Below are positions 1 through 12,259 of a stretch of DNA of 64,000 nucleotides, in pieces; positions within the stretch are counted from its first letter, which is position 1, and every line of letters begins with the position of its first letter. The notes below the pieces were generated by a model. The model worked only from the letters and a program-made list of their open reading frames with translations. It was not told the DNA's origin and searched no databases. A program made the translations under genes and the position numbers. The DNA is from Paraescarpia echinospica (Eukaryota > Annelida > Polychaeta > Sabellida > Siboglinidae), in assembly GCA_020002185.1 (NCBI GenBank), contig CM034535.1:72027768-72091767 (forward strand). The letters are read 5' to 3'.

Positions 1-3
1 TAA

Positions 4-5
4 AA

Positions 6-43
<38 letters not shown>

Positions 44-44
44 G
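4..44. repeat. (CTA)n microsatellite at window edge
   Basis: About thirteen ACT/CTA triplets stand where the other macrosatellite units carry the TTGCAGAGGATCATG field. The microsatellite has therefore replaced or expanded inside this first partial unit. Confidence 0.9.
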
Positions 45-891
45 CCTTGCAGAGGATTGTGTACAAGCCTTTCAAAGGATCATGTACAAGCTTTACATAT
101 ATGGCCTGCCACAGTTGAAAAATTGTGAAATTGAGTTTTGTACCTTTTTTGATTCCACTGGACTTGAGCTTTAAATTAAAATATCTTCAGTAGTTTTTGA
201 TTTATTGCAAAAATTGAAGTAAACTTAAAATGTGATGTTATGAGAAACAAGGTCATACTGATTGTGGCTGATGTTGCATGTCGGTACCACTTGATGATTG
301 TGGCTGTTGTTGTGTGTAGGTACCACTTGGTGATTGTGGCTGTTGTTGTGTGTAGGTACCACTTGATGATTGTGGCTGTTGTTGTGTGTCGGTACCACTT
401 GGTGATTGTGGCTGTTGTTGTATGTAGGTACCACTTGGTGATTGTGGCTGTTGTTGTATGTAGGTACCACTTGATGATTGTGGCTGTTGTTGTGTGTCGG
501 TACCACATGGTGATTGTGGCTGTTGTTGCATGTAGGTACCACTTGATGATTGTGGCTGTTGTTGTGTGTATGTACCACTTGGTGATTGCGGCTGTTGTTG
601 CGCATAGGTACCACTTGGTGATTGTGGCTGTTGTGTTGTGTAGGTACCACTTGGTGATTGTGCCTGTTGTTGTATTTAGGTACCACTTGGTGATTGTGAC
701 TGTTGTTGTGTGTAGGGACCACTTGGTGATTGTGGCTGTTGTTGCGTGTAAGTACCACTTGGTGATTGTGGCTGTTGTTGCATGTAGGTACCACTTGGTG
801 ATTGTGGCTGTTGTTGCATGTAGGTACCACTTGGTGATTATGGCTGTTGTTGCATGTACGGACTACTTGGTGATTGTGGCTGTTGTTGTAG

Positions 892-993
892 GGACGGCGA
901 TCCTGAAGAGCACAGAGACAGTGAAGTCAGGGATGTGGATGACCATCGTAGCAGAAATCAGTCAGCAGGACATCTCACTGTGCATCAATGGCG
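892..993 (+). CDS. LamG-like exon B, copy 1 (donor mutated)
   Basis: A 102-nt exon-like block sits after TTGTTGTAG and keeps phase 1 on both sides. It encodes 33 codons including TVKSGMWMTIVAE and DISLCING. This resembles the central strands of a laminin-G fold: the 'W-x-x-V' strand, then the strand ending in a (D/N)G turn. It would join exon A (YIG end, phase 1) to exon C (GGAPN start, phase 1). In this copy the donor reads ATGAGA instead of GTGAGA, so normal 5' splice-site use should be lost. LamG assignment is by pattern, not by search. Confidence 0.55.
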
Positions 994-1470
994 ATGAGAT
1001 ATCCAACTCATGCCAGATCCAACTGATGACAGATCAAACTCCTAAGAGATCCAACTCAAGACAGATCCATTTCATAACAATCCACGTCATGTCAGATCTA
1101 ACTAATGACAGATCCAACTGATGCAAGCCCCAACCCGTGTCAAATCCAACTCATGATAGATCCAACACACGATAGATCCAACTCATGACAGATCAACCTC
1201 ATGAGAGATCCATTTCATAACAAATCCAAGTCATGTCAGATCAAACTCATGACAGATCCAACTCATGCCAGACCCAGCCCGTGTCAGATCCAAATTATGA
1301 GAGATCCAACTCATGAAAGATCCACGTCATGACAAATCCAACTCATGATAGATCCAAGTCACGCCAGATCCAATTGTTGAGCAATCCACCTCACGGGAGA
1401 TCCAAATCATGCCAAATCCAACTCATGCCAGATCCAACCCATGTTAGATCCAACCCATGCCAGATCCAAC
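994..1470. repeat. ~16-bp AGATCCAACTCATGAC repeat field (recurs in every unit)
   Basis: Imperfect copies of AGATCCAACTCATGAC follow exon B directly. The first unit abuts the exon donor (GAGATATCCAACTCATGCC), so the field starts within the intron's 5' end. Equivalent fields are at about 2727-3203, 4452-4890, 6053-6524, 7754-8214, 9483-9945, 11314-11770 and, without exon B, 16480-16765. Confidence 0.9.
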
Positions 1471-1475
1471 TCCTC

Positions 1476-1501
1476 TTGAACTTGGTATGTACCAAGTTCA
1501 A
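1476..1501. repeat. perfect hairpin, 10-bp arms (recurs in each unit)
   Basis: TTGAACTTGG and CCAAGTTCAA flank the loop TATGTA. The palindrome recurs near 3209, 6536, 8224 and 9955, and with one or two arm changes near 4900, 11780 and 16771. Its conservation across units may be duplication history or a structural role; the sequence does not decide. Confidence 0.85.
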
Positions 1502-1654
1502 CATTCCTGTAAGACCATTAATCAGATTGACACCTTACAAAGTCCAAGGCAGTTCTGTTATTATACATTCGTACCATGTAAAGACTACATCAAATATTCG
1601 CATACCAGTTTTTGTTGTAGCAAATATATCCCAACTTCACATAGCACCCCTTAT

Positions 1655-1800
1655 AAACTTTGTAGAGGATCATGTACTAGTCTTGCAGAGGATCATATTC
1701 AAGCTTTGCAGAGGATCATGTATTGGTCTTGCAGAGGATAATATACTAGCCTTGCAGAGGATTGTGTACAAGCCTTTCAAAGGATCATGTACAAGCTTTA
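1655..1800. repeat. ~28-bp TTGCAGAGGATCATG repeat field (recurs in each unit)
   Basis: Five or six degenerate copies of TTGCAGAGGATCATGTAC, alternating with TAGTC or AAGCT spacers, close each macrosatellite unit before the AT-rich linker. Equivalents lie near 3395-3525, 5085-5215, 6720-6850, 8410-8530, 10140-10275 and 11965-12105. Confidence 0.85.
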
Positions 1801-2624
1801 CATATATGGCCTGCCACAGTTGAAAAATTGTGAAATTGAGTTTTGTACCTTTTTTGATTCCACTGGACTTGAGCTTTAAATTAAAATATCTTCAGTAGTT
1901 TTTGATTTATTGCTAAAATTGAAGTAAACTTATAATGTGATGTTATGAGAAACAAGGTCATACTGATTGTGGCTGTTGTTGCATGTCGGTACCACTTGGT
2001 GATTGTGGCTGTTGTTGTGTGTCGGTACAACTTGGTGATTGTGGCTGTTGTTGCATGTCGGTACAACTTGGTGATTGTGTCTGTTGTTGCGTAAAGGTAC
2101 CACTTGGTGATTGTGGCTGTTGTTGTATGTAGGTACCACTTGGTGATTGTGGCTGTTGTTGCGTGTAGGTACCACTTGGTGATTGCGGCTGTTGTTGCAT
2201 GTAGGTACCACTTGGTGATTGTGGCTGTTGTTGCATGTAGGTACCACTTGGTGATTGTGGCTGTTGTTGTGTAGGTACCACTTGATGTGGCTGTTGTTGC
2301 ATGTAGGTACCACTTGATGATTGTGGCTGTTGTTGTGTGTAGGTACCACTTAGTGATTGCGGCTGTTGTTGCATGTAAACCATTTGGTGATTCTGGCTGT
2401 TGTTGTGCATAGGTACCACTTGGTGATTGTGGCTGTTGTTTTGTGTAGGCACCACTTGGTGATTGTGGCTGTTGTTTCATTTAGGTACCACTTGGTGATT
2501 GTGACTGTTGTTGTTTGTAGGGACCACTTGGTGATTGTGGCTGATGTTGCATGTAGGTACCACTTGGTTATTGTTGCTGTTGTTGCATGTACGGACCACT
2601 TGGTGATTGTGGCTGTTGTTGTAG

Positions 2625-2726
2625 GGACGGCGATCCTGAAGAGCACGGAGACAGTGAAGTCAGGGATGTGGATGACCATCGTAGCAGAACGCAGTCAGCA
2701 GGACATCTCACTGTGCATCAATGGCG
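2625..2726 (+). CDS. LamG-like exon B, copy 2 (donor mutated)
   Basis: The coding frame is intact and encodes TVKSGMWMTIVAERSQQDIS. As in copy 1, the base after the exon is A, giving ATGAGA where GTGAGA is expected. Copies 1 and 2 share this change, which points to one of them being a duplicate of the other. Confidence 0.55.
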
Positions 2727-4349
2727 ATGAGATATCCAACTCATGCCAGATCCAACTGATGACAGATCAAACTCCTAAGAGATCCAACTCAAGACAGATC
2801 CATTTCATAACAATCCACGTCATGTCAGATCTAACTAATGACAGATCCAACTGATGCAAGCCCCAACCCGTGTCAAATCCAACTCATGATAGATCCAACA
2901 CACGATAGATCCAACTCATGACAGATCAACCTCATGAGAGATCCATTTCATAACAAATCCAAGTCATGTCAGATCAAACTCATGACAGATCCAACTCATG
3001 CCAGACCCAGCCCGTGTCAGATCCAAATTATGAGAGATCCAACTCATGAAAGATCCACGTCATGACAAATCCAACTCATGATAGATCCAAGTCACGCCAG
3101 ATCCAACTGTTGAGCAATCCACCTCACGGGAGATCCAAATCATGCCAAATCCAACTCATGCCAGATCCAACCCATGTTAGATCCAACCCATGCCAGATCC
3201 AACTCCTCTTGAACTTGGTATGTACCAAGTTCAACATTCCTGTAAGACCATTAATCAGATTGACACCTTACAAAGTCCAAGGCAGTTCTGTTATTATACA
3301 TTCGTACCATGTAAAGGCTACATCAAATATTCGCATACCAGTTTTTGTTGTAGCAAATATATCCCAACTTCACATAGGACCCCTTATAAACTTTGTAGAG
3401 GATCATGTACTAGTCTTGCAGAGGATCATGTTCAAGCTTTGCAGAGGATCATGTATTGGTCTTGCAGAGGATAATATACTAGCCTTGCAGAGGATTGTGT
3501 ACAAGCCTTTCAAAGGATCATGTACAAGCTTTACATATATGGCCTGCCACAGTTGAAAAATTGTGAAATTGAGTTTTGTACCTTTTTGATTCCACTGGAC
3601 TTGAGCTTTAAATTAAAATATCTTCAGTAGTTTTTTATTTATTGCTAAAATTGAAGTAAACTTATAATGTGATGTTATGAGAAACAAGGTCATACTGATT
3701 GTGGCTGTTGTTGCATGTCGGTACCACTTGGTGATTGTGGCTGTTGTGTGTCGGTACAACTTGGTGATTGTGGCTGTTGTTGCATGTCGGTACAACTTGG
3801 TGATTGTGTCTGTTGTTGCGTAAAGGTACCACTTGGTGATTGTGGCTGTTGTTGCCACTTGGTGATTGTGGCTGTTGTTGCATGTAGGTACCACTTGGTG
3901 ATTGTGGCTGTTGTTGCGTGTAGGTACCACTTGGTGATTGCGGCTGTTGTTGCATGTAGGTACCACTTGGAGATTGTGGCTGTTGTTGCATGTAGGTACC
4001 ACTTGATGATTGTGGCTGTTGTTGTGTGTAGGTACCACTTGATGATTGTGGCTGTTGTTGTGTGTAGGTACCACTTAGTGATTGCGGCTGTTGTTGCATG
4101 TAAACCATTTGGTGATTCTGGCTGTTGTTGTGCATAGGTACCACTTGGTGATTGTGGCTGTTGTTTTGTGTAGGCACCACTTGGTGATTGTGGCTGTTGT
4201 TTCATTTAGGTACCACTTGGTGATTGTGACTGTTGTTGTTTGTAGGGACCACTTGGTGATTGTGGCTGATGTTGCATGTAGGTACCACTTGGTTATTGTT
4301 GCTGTTGTTGCATGTACGGACCACTTGGTGATTGTGGCTGTTGTTGTAG

Positions 4350-4451
4350 GGACGGCGATCCTGAAGAGCACGGAGACAGTGAAGTCAGGGATGTGGATGA
4401 CCATCGTAGCAGAACGCAGTCACGAGGACATCTCACTGTGCATCAATAGCG
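4350..4451 (+). CDS. LamG-like exon B, copy 3
   Basis: Intact acceptor (TTGTAG), open frame and GTGAGA donor. It differs by HED for QQD and by CINS for CING near the exon end. All signals needed for splicing are present. Confidence 0.55.
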
Positions 4452-5950
4452 GTGAGATATCCAACTCATGCCAGATCCAACTGATGACAGATCAAACTCA
4501 AGACAGATCCATTTCATAACAATCCAAGTCATGTCAGATCTAACTAAAGACAAATCCAACTTATGCCAGACCCAACCCGTGTCAGATTCAACTCATGATA
4601 GATCCAACACACGATAGATCCAACTCATGACAGATCAAATTCATGAGAGATCCATTTCATAACAAATCCAAGTGATGTCACATCAAACTCATGACAGATC
4701 CAACTCATGCCAGACCCAGCCCGTGTCAGATCCAAATTATGAGAGATCCTACTCATGAAAGATCCACGTCATGACAAATCCAACTCATGATAGATCCAAG
4801 TAACGCCAGATCCAATTGTTGAGCAATCCACCTCACGGGAGATCCAAATCATGTCAGATCCAACCCATGTTGGATCCAACCCATGCCAGATCCAACTCCT
4901 CTTGAACTTGGTATGTGCCAACTTCAACATTCCTGTATGACCATTATTCAGATTGACACCTTACAAAGTTCAAGGCAGTTCTGTTATTATACATTCGTAC
5001 CATGTCAGGACTACATCAAATATTCGAATACCAGTTTTTGTTGTAGCAAATATATCCCAACTTCACATAGGACCCCTTATAAACTTTGTAGAGGATCATG
5101 TACAAGTCTAGCAGAGGATCATCTTCAAGCTTTGCAGAGGATCATGTACTGGTCTTGCAGAGGATAATGTACTGGCCTTGCAGAGGATTGTGTACAAGCC
5201 TTTCAAAGGAACATGTTCAAGCTTTACATATATGGCCTGCCACAGTTGCAAAATTGTGAAATTGAGTTTTGTACTTTTTTTGATTCCACTGGACTTGAGC
5301 TTTAAATTAAAATATCTTCAGTAGTTTTTGATTAATTGCTAAAATTGAAGTAAACTTAAAATGTGATGTTATGAGAAACAAGGTCATACTGATTGTGGCT
5401 GTTGTTGCATGTCGGTAACACTTGATGATTGTGGCTGTTGTTGTGTGTAGGTACCACTTGATGATTGTGGCTGTTGTTGTGTGTCGGTACCACTTGGTGA
5501 TTGTGGCTGTTGTTGTATGTAGGTACCACTTGGTGATTGTGGCTGTTGTTGTGTGTTGGTACCACTTGGTGATTGTGGCTGTTGTTGCATGTAGGTACCA
5601 CTTGATGATTGTGGCTGTTGTTGTGTGTGTGTACCACTTGGTGATTGCGGCTGTTGTTGCGCATAGGTACCACTTGGTGATTGTGGCTGTTGTGTTGTAT
5701 AGGTACCACTTGGTGATTGTGCCTGTTGTTGCATTTAGGTACCACTTGGTGACTGTGACTGTTGTTGTGTGTAAGGACCACTTGGTGATTGTGGCTGTTG
5801 TTGCGTGTAAATACCACTTGGTGATTGTGGCTGTTGTTGCATGTAGGTACCACTTGGTGATTGTGGCTGTTGTTTCATGTAGGTACCACTTGGTGATTAT
5901 GGCTGTTGTTGCATGTATGGACCATTTGGTGTTTGTGGATGTTGTTGTAG

Positions 5951-6052
5951 GGACGGCGATCCTGAAGAGCACAGAGACAGTGAAGTCAGGGATGTGGATG
6001 ACCATCGTAGCAGAAATCAGTCAGCAGGACATCTCACTGTGCATCAATGGCG
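5951..6052 (+). CDS. LamG-like exon B, copy 4
   Basis: 102 nt, with TTGTAG acceptor and GTGAGA donor. It carries IVAEISQQ, as in copy 1, rather than IVAERSQQ, but with the donor intact. It is a plausible functional version of the copy-1 lineage. Confidence 0.55.
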
Positions 6053-7652
6053 GTGAGATATCCAACTCATGCCAGATCCAACTGATGACAGATCAAACTC
6101 CTAAGAGATCCACCTCAAGACAGATCCATTTCATAACAATCCACGTCATGTCAGATCTAACTAACGACAGATCCAACTGATGCAAGACCCAACCCTTGTC
6201 AAATCCAACTCATGATAGATCCAACACACGATAGATCCAACTCATGACAGATCAACCTCATGAGAGATCCATTTCATAACAAATCCAAGTCATGTCAGAT
6301 CAAACTCATGACAGATCCAACTCATGCCAGACCCAGCCCGTGTCAGATCCAAATTATGAGAGATCCAACTCATGAAAGATCCACGTCATGACAAATCCAA
6401 CTCATGATAGATCCAAGTCACGCCAGATCCAATTGTTGAGCAATCCACCTCACGGGAGATCCAAATCATGCCAAATCCAACTCATGCCAGATCCAACCCA
6501 TGTTAGATCCAACCCATGCCAGATCCAACTCCTCTTGAACTTGGTATGTACCAAGTTCAACATTCCTGTAAGACCATTAATCAGATTGACACCTTACAAA
6601 GTCCAAGGCAGTTCTGTTATTATACATTCGTACCATGTAAAGACTACATCAAATATTCGCATACCAGTTTTTGTTGTAGCAAATATATCCCAACTTCACA
6701 TAGGACCCCTTATAAACTTTGTAGAGGATCATGTACTAGTCTTGCAGAGGATCATATTCAAGCTTTGCAGAGGATCATGTATTGGTCTTGCAGAGGATAA
6801 TATACTAGCCTTGCAGAGGATTGTGTACAAGCCTTTCAAAGGATCATGTACAAGCTTTACATATATGGCCTGCCACAGTTGAAAAATTTTGAAATTGAGT
6901 TTTGTACCTTTTTTGATTCCACTGGACTTGAGCTTTAAATTAAAATATCTTCAGTAGTTTTTGATTTATTGCTAAAATTGAAGTAAACTTATAATGTGAT
7001 GTTATGAGAAACAAGGTCATACTGATTGTGGCTGTTGTTGCATGTCGGTACCACTTGGTGATTGTGGCTGTTGTGTGTCGGTACAACTTTGTGATTGTGG
7101 CTGTTGTTGCATGTCGGTACAACTTGGTGATTGTGTCTGTTGTTGCGTAAAGGTACCACTTGGTGATTGTGGCTGTTGTTGTATGTAGGTACCACTTGGT
7201 GATTGTGGCTGTTGTTGCATGTAGGTACCACTTGGTGATTGTGGCTGTTGTTGCGTGTAGGTACCACTTGGTGATTGCGGCTGTTGTTGCTTGTAGGTAC
7301 CACTTGGTGATTGCGGCTGTTGTTGCGCATAGGTACCACTTGGTGATTGTGGCTGTTGTTTTGTGTAGGTACCACTTGGTGATTGTGGCTGTTGTTGCAT
7401 GTAGGTACCACTTAGTGATTGTGGCTTTTGTTGCCTTTAGGTACCACTTGGTGATTGTGACTGTTGTTGTGTGTATGGACCACTTGGTGATTGTTGCTGT
7501 TGTTGCGTGTAAGTACCACTTGGTGATTGTCGCTGTTGTTGCATGTAGGTACCACTTGGTGATTGTGGCTGTTGTTGCATGTAGGTACCATTTGGTGATT
7601 GTGACTGTTGTTGCATGTACAGACCACTTGGTGATTGTGGCTGTTGTTGTAG

Positions 7653-7753
7653 GACGGCGATCCTGAAGAGCACGGAGACAGTGAAGTCAGGGATGTGGAT
7701 GACCATCGTAGCAGAACGCAGTCAGCAAGACATCTCACTGTGCATCAATGGCG
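7653..7753 (+). pseudogene. LamG-like exon B, copy 5 (1-nt deletion at acceptor)
   Basis: Only 101 nt: one G is missing directly after the acceptor (TAG|GACGG instead of TAG|GGACGG). Spliced in phase 1, the frame would reach TGA within five codons, so this copy would truncate the protein unless its acceptor shifts. The GTGAGA donor remains. Confidence 0.5.
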
Positions 7754-9381
7754 GTGAGATATCCTACTCATGCCATATCCAACTGATGACAGATCAAACT
7801 CATAAGAGATCCAACTCAAGACAGATCCATTTCATAACAATCCAAGTCATGTCAGATCTAACTAATGACAGATCCAACTTATGCCAGACCCAACCCGTGT
7901 CAGATCCAACTCATCATAGATCCAGCACACGATAGATCCAACTCATGACAGATCAAACTCATGAGAGATCCATTTCATAACAAATCCAAGTCATGTCAGT
8001 TCAAACTCATGACAGATCCAACTCATGCCAGACCCAGCCCGTGTCAGATCCAAATTATAAGATATCCAACTCATGAAAGATCCACGTCATGACAAATCCA
8101 ACTCATGATAGATCCAAATCACGCCAGATCCAACTGATGAGTGATCCAACTAGTTGCATGGGAGATCCAAATAATGCCAGATCCAACCCATGTTAGATCC
8201 AATCCATGCCAGATCCAACTCCTCTTGAACTTGGTATGTACCAAGTTCAACATTCCTGTAAGACCATTAATCAGATTGACACCTTACAAAGTCCAAGGCA
8301 GTTCTGTTATTATACATTCGTACCATGTAAGGACTACATCAAATATTCGCATACCAGTTTTTGTTGTAGCAAATATATCCCAACTTCACATATGACCCCT
8401 TATAAACTTTGTAGAGGATCATGTACTAGTCTTGCAGAGGATCATGTTCAAGCTTTGCAGAGGATCATGTATTGGTCTTGCAGAGGATAATATACTAGCC
8501 TTGCAGAGGATTGTGTACTAGCCTTTCAAAGGATCATGTACAAGCTTTACATATATGGCCTGCCACAGTTGAAAAATTGTGAAATTTAGTTTTGTACCTT
8601 TTTTGATTCCACTGGACTTGAGCTTTAAATTAAAATATCTTCAGTAGTTTTTGATTTATTGCTAAAATTGAAGTAAACTTATAATGTGATGTTATGAGAA
8701 ACAAGGTCATACTGATTGTGGCTGTTGTTGCATGTCGGTACCACTTGGTGATTGTGGCTGTTGTTGTGTGTCGGTACAACTTGGTGATTGTGGCTGTTGT
8801 TGCATGTCGGTACAACTTGGTGATTGTGTCTGTTGTTGCGTAAAGGTACCACTTGGTGATTGTGGCTGTTGTTGTGTGTAGGTACCACTTGGTGATTGTG
8901 GCTGTTGTTGCATGTAGGTACCACTTGGTGATTGTGGCTGTTGTTGCATGTAGGTACCACTTGGTGATTGTGGCTGTTGTTGCGTGTAGGTACCACTTGG
9001 TGATTGCGGCTGTTGTTGCATGTAGGTACCACTTGGTGATTGCGGCTGTTGTTGCGCATAGGTACCACTTGGTGATTGTGGCTTTTGTTTTGTGTAGGTA
9101 CCACTTGGTGATTGTGGCTGTTGTTGCATGTAGGTACCACTTAGTGATTGTGGCTTTTGTTCCCTTTAGGTACCACTTGGTGATTGTGACTGTTGTTGTG
9201 TGTATGGACCACTTGGTGATTGTTGCTGTTGTTGCGTGTAAGTACCACTTGGTGATTGTCGCTGTTGTTGCATGTAGGTACCACTTGGTGATTGTGGCTG
9301 TTGTTGCATGTAGGTACCATTTGGTGATTGTGACTGTTGTTGCATGTACAGACCACTTGGTGATTGTGGCTGTTGTTGTAG

Positions 9382-9482
9382 GACGGCGATCCTGAAGAGC
9401 ACGGAGACAGTGAAGTCAGGGATGTGGATGACCATCGTAGCAGAACGCAGTCAGCAAGACATCTCACTGTGCATCAATGGCG
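9382..9482 (+). pseudogene. LamG-like exon B, copy 6 (1-nt deletion at acceptor)
   Basis: Carries the same single-G loss at the acceptor as copy 5. The two surrounding units are also very alike (shared CCTACTCATGCCATATCC downstream), so unit 6 looks like a recent duplicate of unit 5. Confidence 0.5.
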
Positions 9483-11211
9483 GTGAGATATCCTACTCAT
9501 GCCATATCCAACTGATGACAGATCAAACTCATAAGAGATCCAACTCAAGACAGATCCATTTCATAACAATACAAGTCATGTCAGATCTAACTAATGACAG
9601 ATCCAATTTATGCCAGACCCAACCCGTGTCAGATCCAACTCATGATAGATCCAGCACACGATAGATCCAACTCATGACAGATCAAACTCATGAGAGATCC
9701 ATTTCATAACAAATCCAAGTCATGTCATTTCAAACTCATGACAGATCCAACTCATGCCAGACCCAGCCCGTGTCAGATCCAAATTATAAGATATCCAACT
9801 CATGAAAGATCCACGTCATGACAAATCCAACTCATGATAGATCCAAATCACGCCAGATCCAACTGATGAGTGATCCAACTAGTTGAATGGGAGATCCAAA
9901 TCATGCCAGATCCAACCCATGTTAGATCCAATCCATGCCAAATCCAACTCCTCTTGAACTTGGTATGTGCCAAGTTCAACATTCCTGTAAGACCATTAAT
10001 CAGATTGACACCTTACAAAGTCCAAGGCAGTTCTGTTATTATACATTCGTACCATGTAAGGACTACATGAAATATTCGCATACCAGTTTTTGTTGTAGCA
10101 AATATATCCCAACTTCACATAGGACCCCTTATAAACTTTGTAGAGGATCATGTACTAGTCTTGCAGAGGATCATGTTTAAGCTTTGCAGAGGATCATGTA
10201 TTGGTCTTGCAGAGGATAATATACTAGCCTTGCAGAGGATTGTGTACAAGCCTTTCAAAGGATCATGTACAAGCTTTACATATATATGGCCTACCACAGT
10301 TGCAAAATTGAGTTTTGTACCTTTTTTGGATTCCACTGGACTTGAGCTTTGAATTAAAATATCTTCAGTAGTTTTTGATTTGTTGCTAAAATTGAAGGAA
10401 ACTTAAAATGTGATGTTATGAGAAGCAAGGTCATAATGATTGTGGCTGTTGTTGCATGTCGGTACCACTTGGTGATTGTGGCTGTTGTTGCATGTCGGTA
10501 CCACTTGGTGATTGTGGCTTTTGTTGCATGTCGGTACCACTTGGTGATTGTGGCTGTTGTTGCATGTAGGTATCACTTGGTGATTGCGGCTGTTGTTGCA
10601 TGTAGGTACCACTTGGTGATTGTGGCTGTTGTTGCATGTAGGTACCACTTGGTGATTGTGGCTGTTGTTGCATGTAGGCACCACTTGATGATTGTGGCTG
10701 TTGTTGCGTGTAGGTACCACTTGGTGATTGCGGCTGTTGTTGCATGTAGGTACCACTTGGAGATTGTGGCTATTGTTGCATGTAAGTACCACTTGGTGAT
10801 TGTGGCTGTTGTTGCATGTAGGTACCACTTGATGATTGTGGCTGTTGTTGTGTGTAGGTACCACTTAGTGATTGCGGCTGTTGTTGCATGAAGACCACTT
10901 GGTGATTGTGGCTGTTGTTGCGCATAGGTACCGCTTGGTGATTGTGGCTGTTGTTTTGTGTAGGTACCACTTGGTGATTGTGGCTGTTGTTGCATGTAGG
11001 TACCACTTGGTGAGTGTGGCTGTTGTTGCATTTAGGTACCACTTGGTGATTGTGACTGTTGTTGTGTGTAGGGACCACTTGGTGATTGTGGCTGTTGTTG
11101 CGTGTAAGTACCACTTGGTGATTGTGGCTGTTGTTGCATGTAGGTACCACTTGGTGATTGTGGCTGTTGTTGAATGTAGGTACCACTTGGTGATTATGGC
11201 TGTTGTTGTAG

Positions 11212-11313
11212 GGACGGCGATCCTGAAGAGCACGGAGACAGTGAAGTCAGGGATGTGGATGACTATCGTAGCAGAACGCAGTCAGCAGGACATCTCACTG
11301 TGCGTCAATGGCG
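11212..11313 (+). CDS. LamG-like exon B, copy 7
   Basis: Intact acceptor, 33-codon frame and GTGAGA donor, with CVNG for CING at the end. It is the copy closest to the downstream LamG exons A and C, and so the best candidate for use in the native transcript. Confidence 0.55.
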
Positions 11314-12259
11314 GTGAGATATCCAACTCATGCCAGATCCAACTGATGACAGATCAAACTCATAAGAGATCCAACTCAAGACAGATCCATTTCATAACAA
11401 TCCAAATCATGTCAGATCTAACTAATGACAGATCCAACTGATGCCTGACCCAACCCATGTCAAATCCAACTCATGATAGATCCAACACACGATAGATCCA
11501 ACTCATGACAGATCAAACTCATGAGAGATCCATTTCATAACAAATCCAAGTGATGTCACATCAAACTCATGACAGATCCAACTCATGCCAGACTCAGCCC
11601 GTGTCAGATCCAAATTATGAGAGATCCTACTCATGAAAGATCCACGTCATGACAAATCCAACTCATGATAGATCCAAGTCAAGCCAGATCCAACTGTTGA
11701 GCAATCCACCTCACGGGAGATCCAAATCATGTCAGATCCAACCCATGTTGGATCCAACCCATGCCAGATCCAACTCCTCTTGAACTTGGTATGTGCCAAC
11801 TTCAACATTCCTGTAAGACCATTATTCAGATTGACACCTTACAATGTTCATGGCAGTTCTGTAATTATACATTCGTACTATGTCAGGACTACATCAAATA
11901 TTCGCATACCAGTTTTTGTTGTAGCAAATATATCCCAACTTCACATAGGACCCCTTATTAACTTTGTAGAGGATCATGTACAAGTCTAGCAGAGGATCAT
12001 CTTCAAGCTTTGCAAAGGATCATGTACTGGTCTTGCAGAGGATAATGTACTAGCCTTGCAGAGGATTGTGTACAAGCCTTTCAAAGGAACATGTTCAAGC
12101 TTTACATATATGGCCTGCCACAGTTGCAAAATTGTGAAATTGAGTTTTGTACTTTTTTTGATTCCACTGGACTTGAGCTTTAAATTGAAATATCTTCAGT
12201 AGTTTTTGATTTATTGGTAAAATTGAAGCAAACTTTAAAAAAGTGATATTTTTAGAAAC

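Larger units (their letters stand above)
264..11211. repeat. 36-bp minisatellite arrays, seven blocks
   Basis: The unit is GGTACCACTTGGTGATTG followed by TGGCTGTTGTTGCATGTA, 36 bp in all. Blocks lie at about 264-891, 1962-2624, 3693-4349, 5392-5950, 7018-7652, 8707-9381 and 10435-11211. Variation is mostly T/C or G/A at a few fixed positions, plus occasional shortened units (for example near 2270, 3745, 3855 and 7070). Every block ends directly in the 3' splice site of exon B: the last unit runs ...TGTTGTTGTAG then exon. Because 36 is a multiple of three, long open frames exist in several frames on both strands; I regard those as a by-product of the period. Confidence 0.95.

Noticed and set aside
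1329..1823. Plus-strand frame with repeated RSKSCQIQL across the 16-bp field
   Set aside because: It arises from the repeat; units in other macrosatellite copies break it, and no splice or start context supports it.
225..11233. Long open frames with QQQPQSPSGTY or YHLVIVAVV repeats across the 36-bp arrays
   Set aside because: The 36-bp period is a multiple of three, so several frames on both strands stay open at once. The frames end at array edges, units vary without respect for codons, and shortened units break them.
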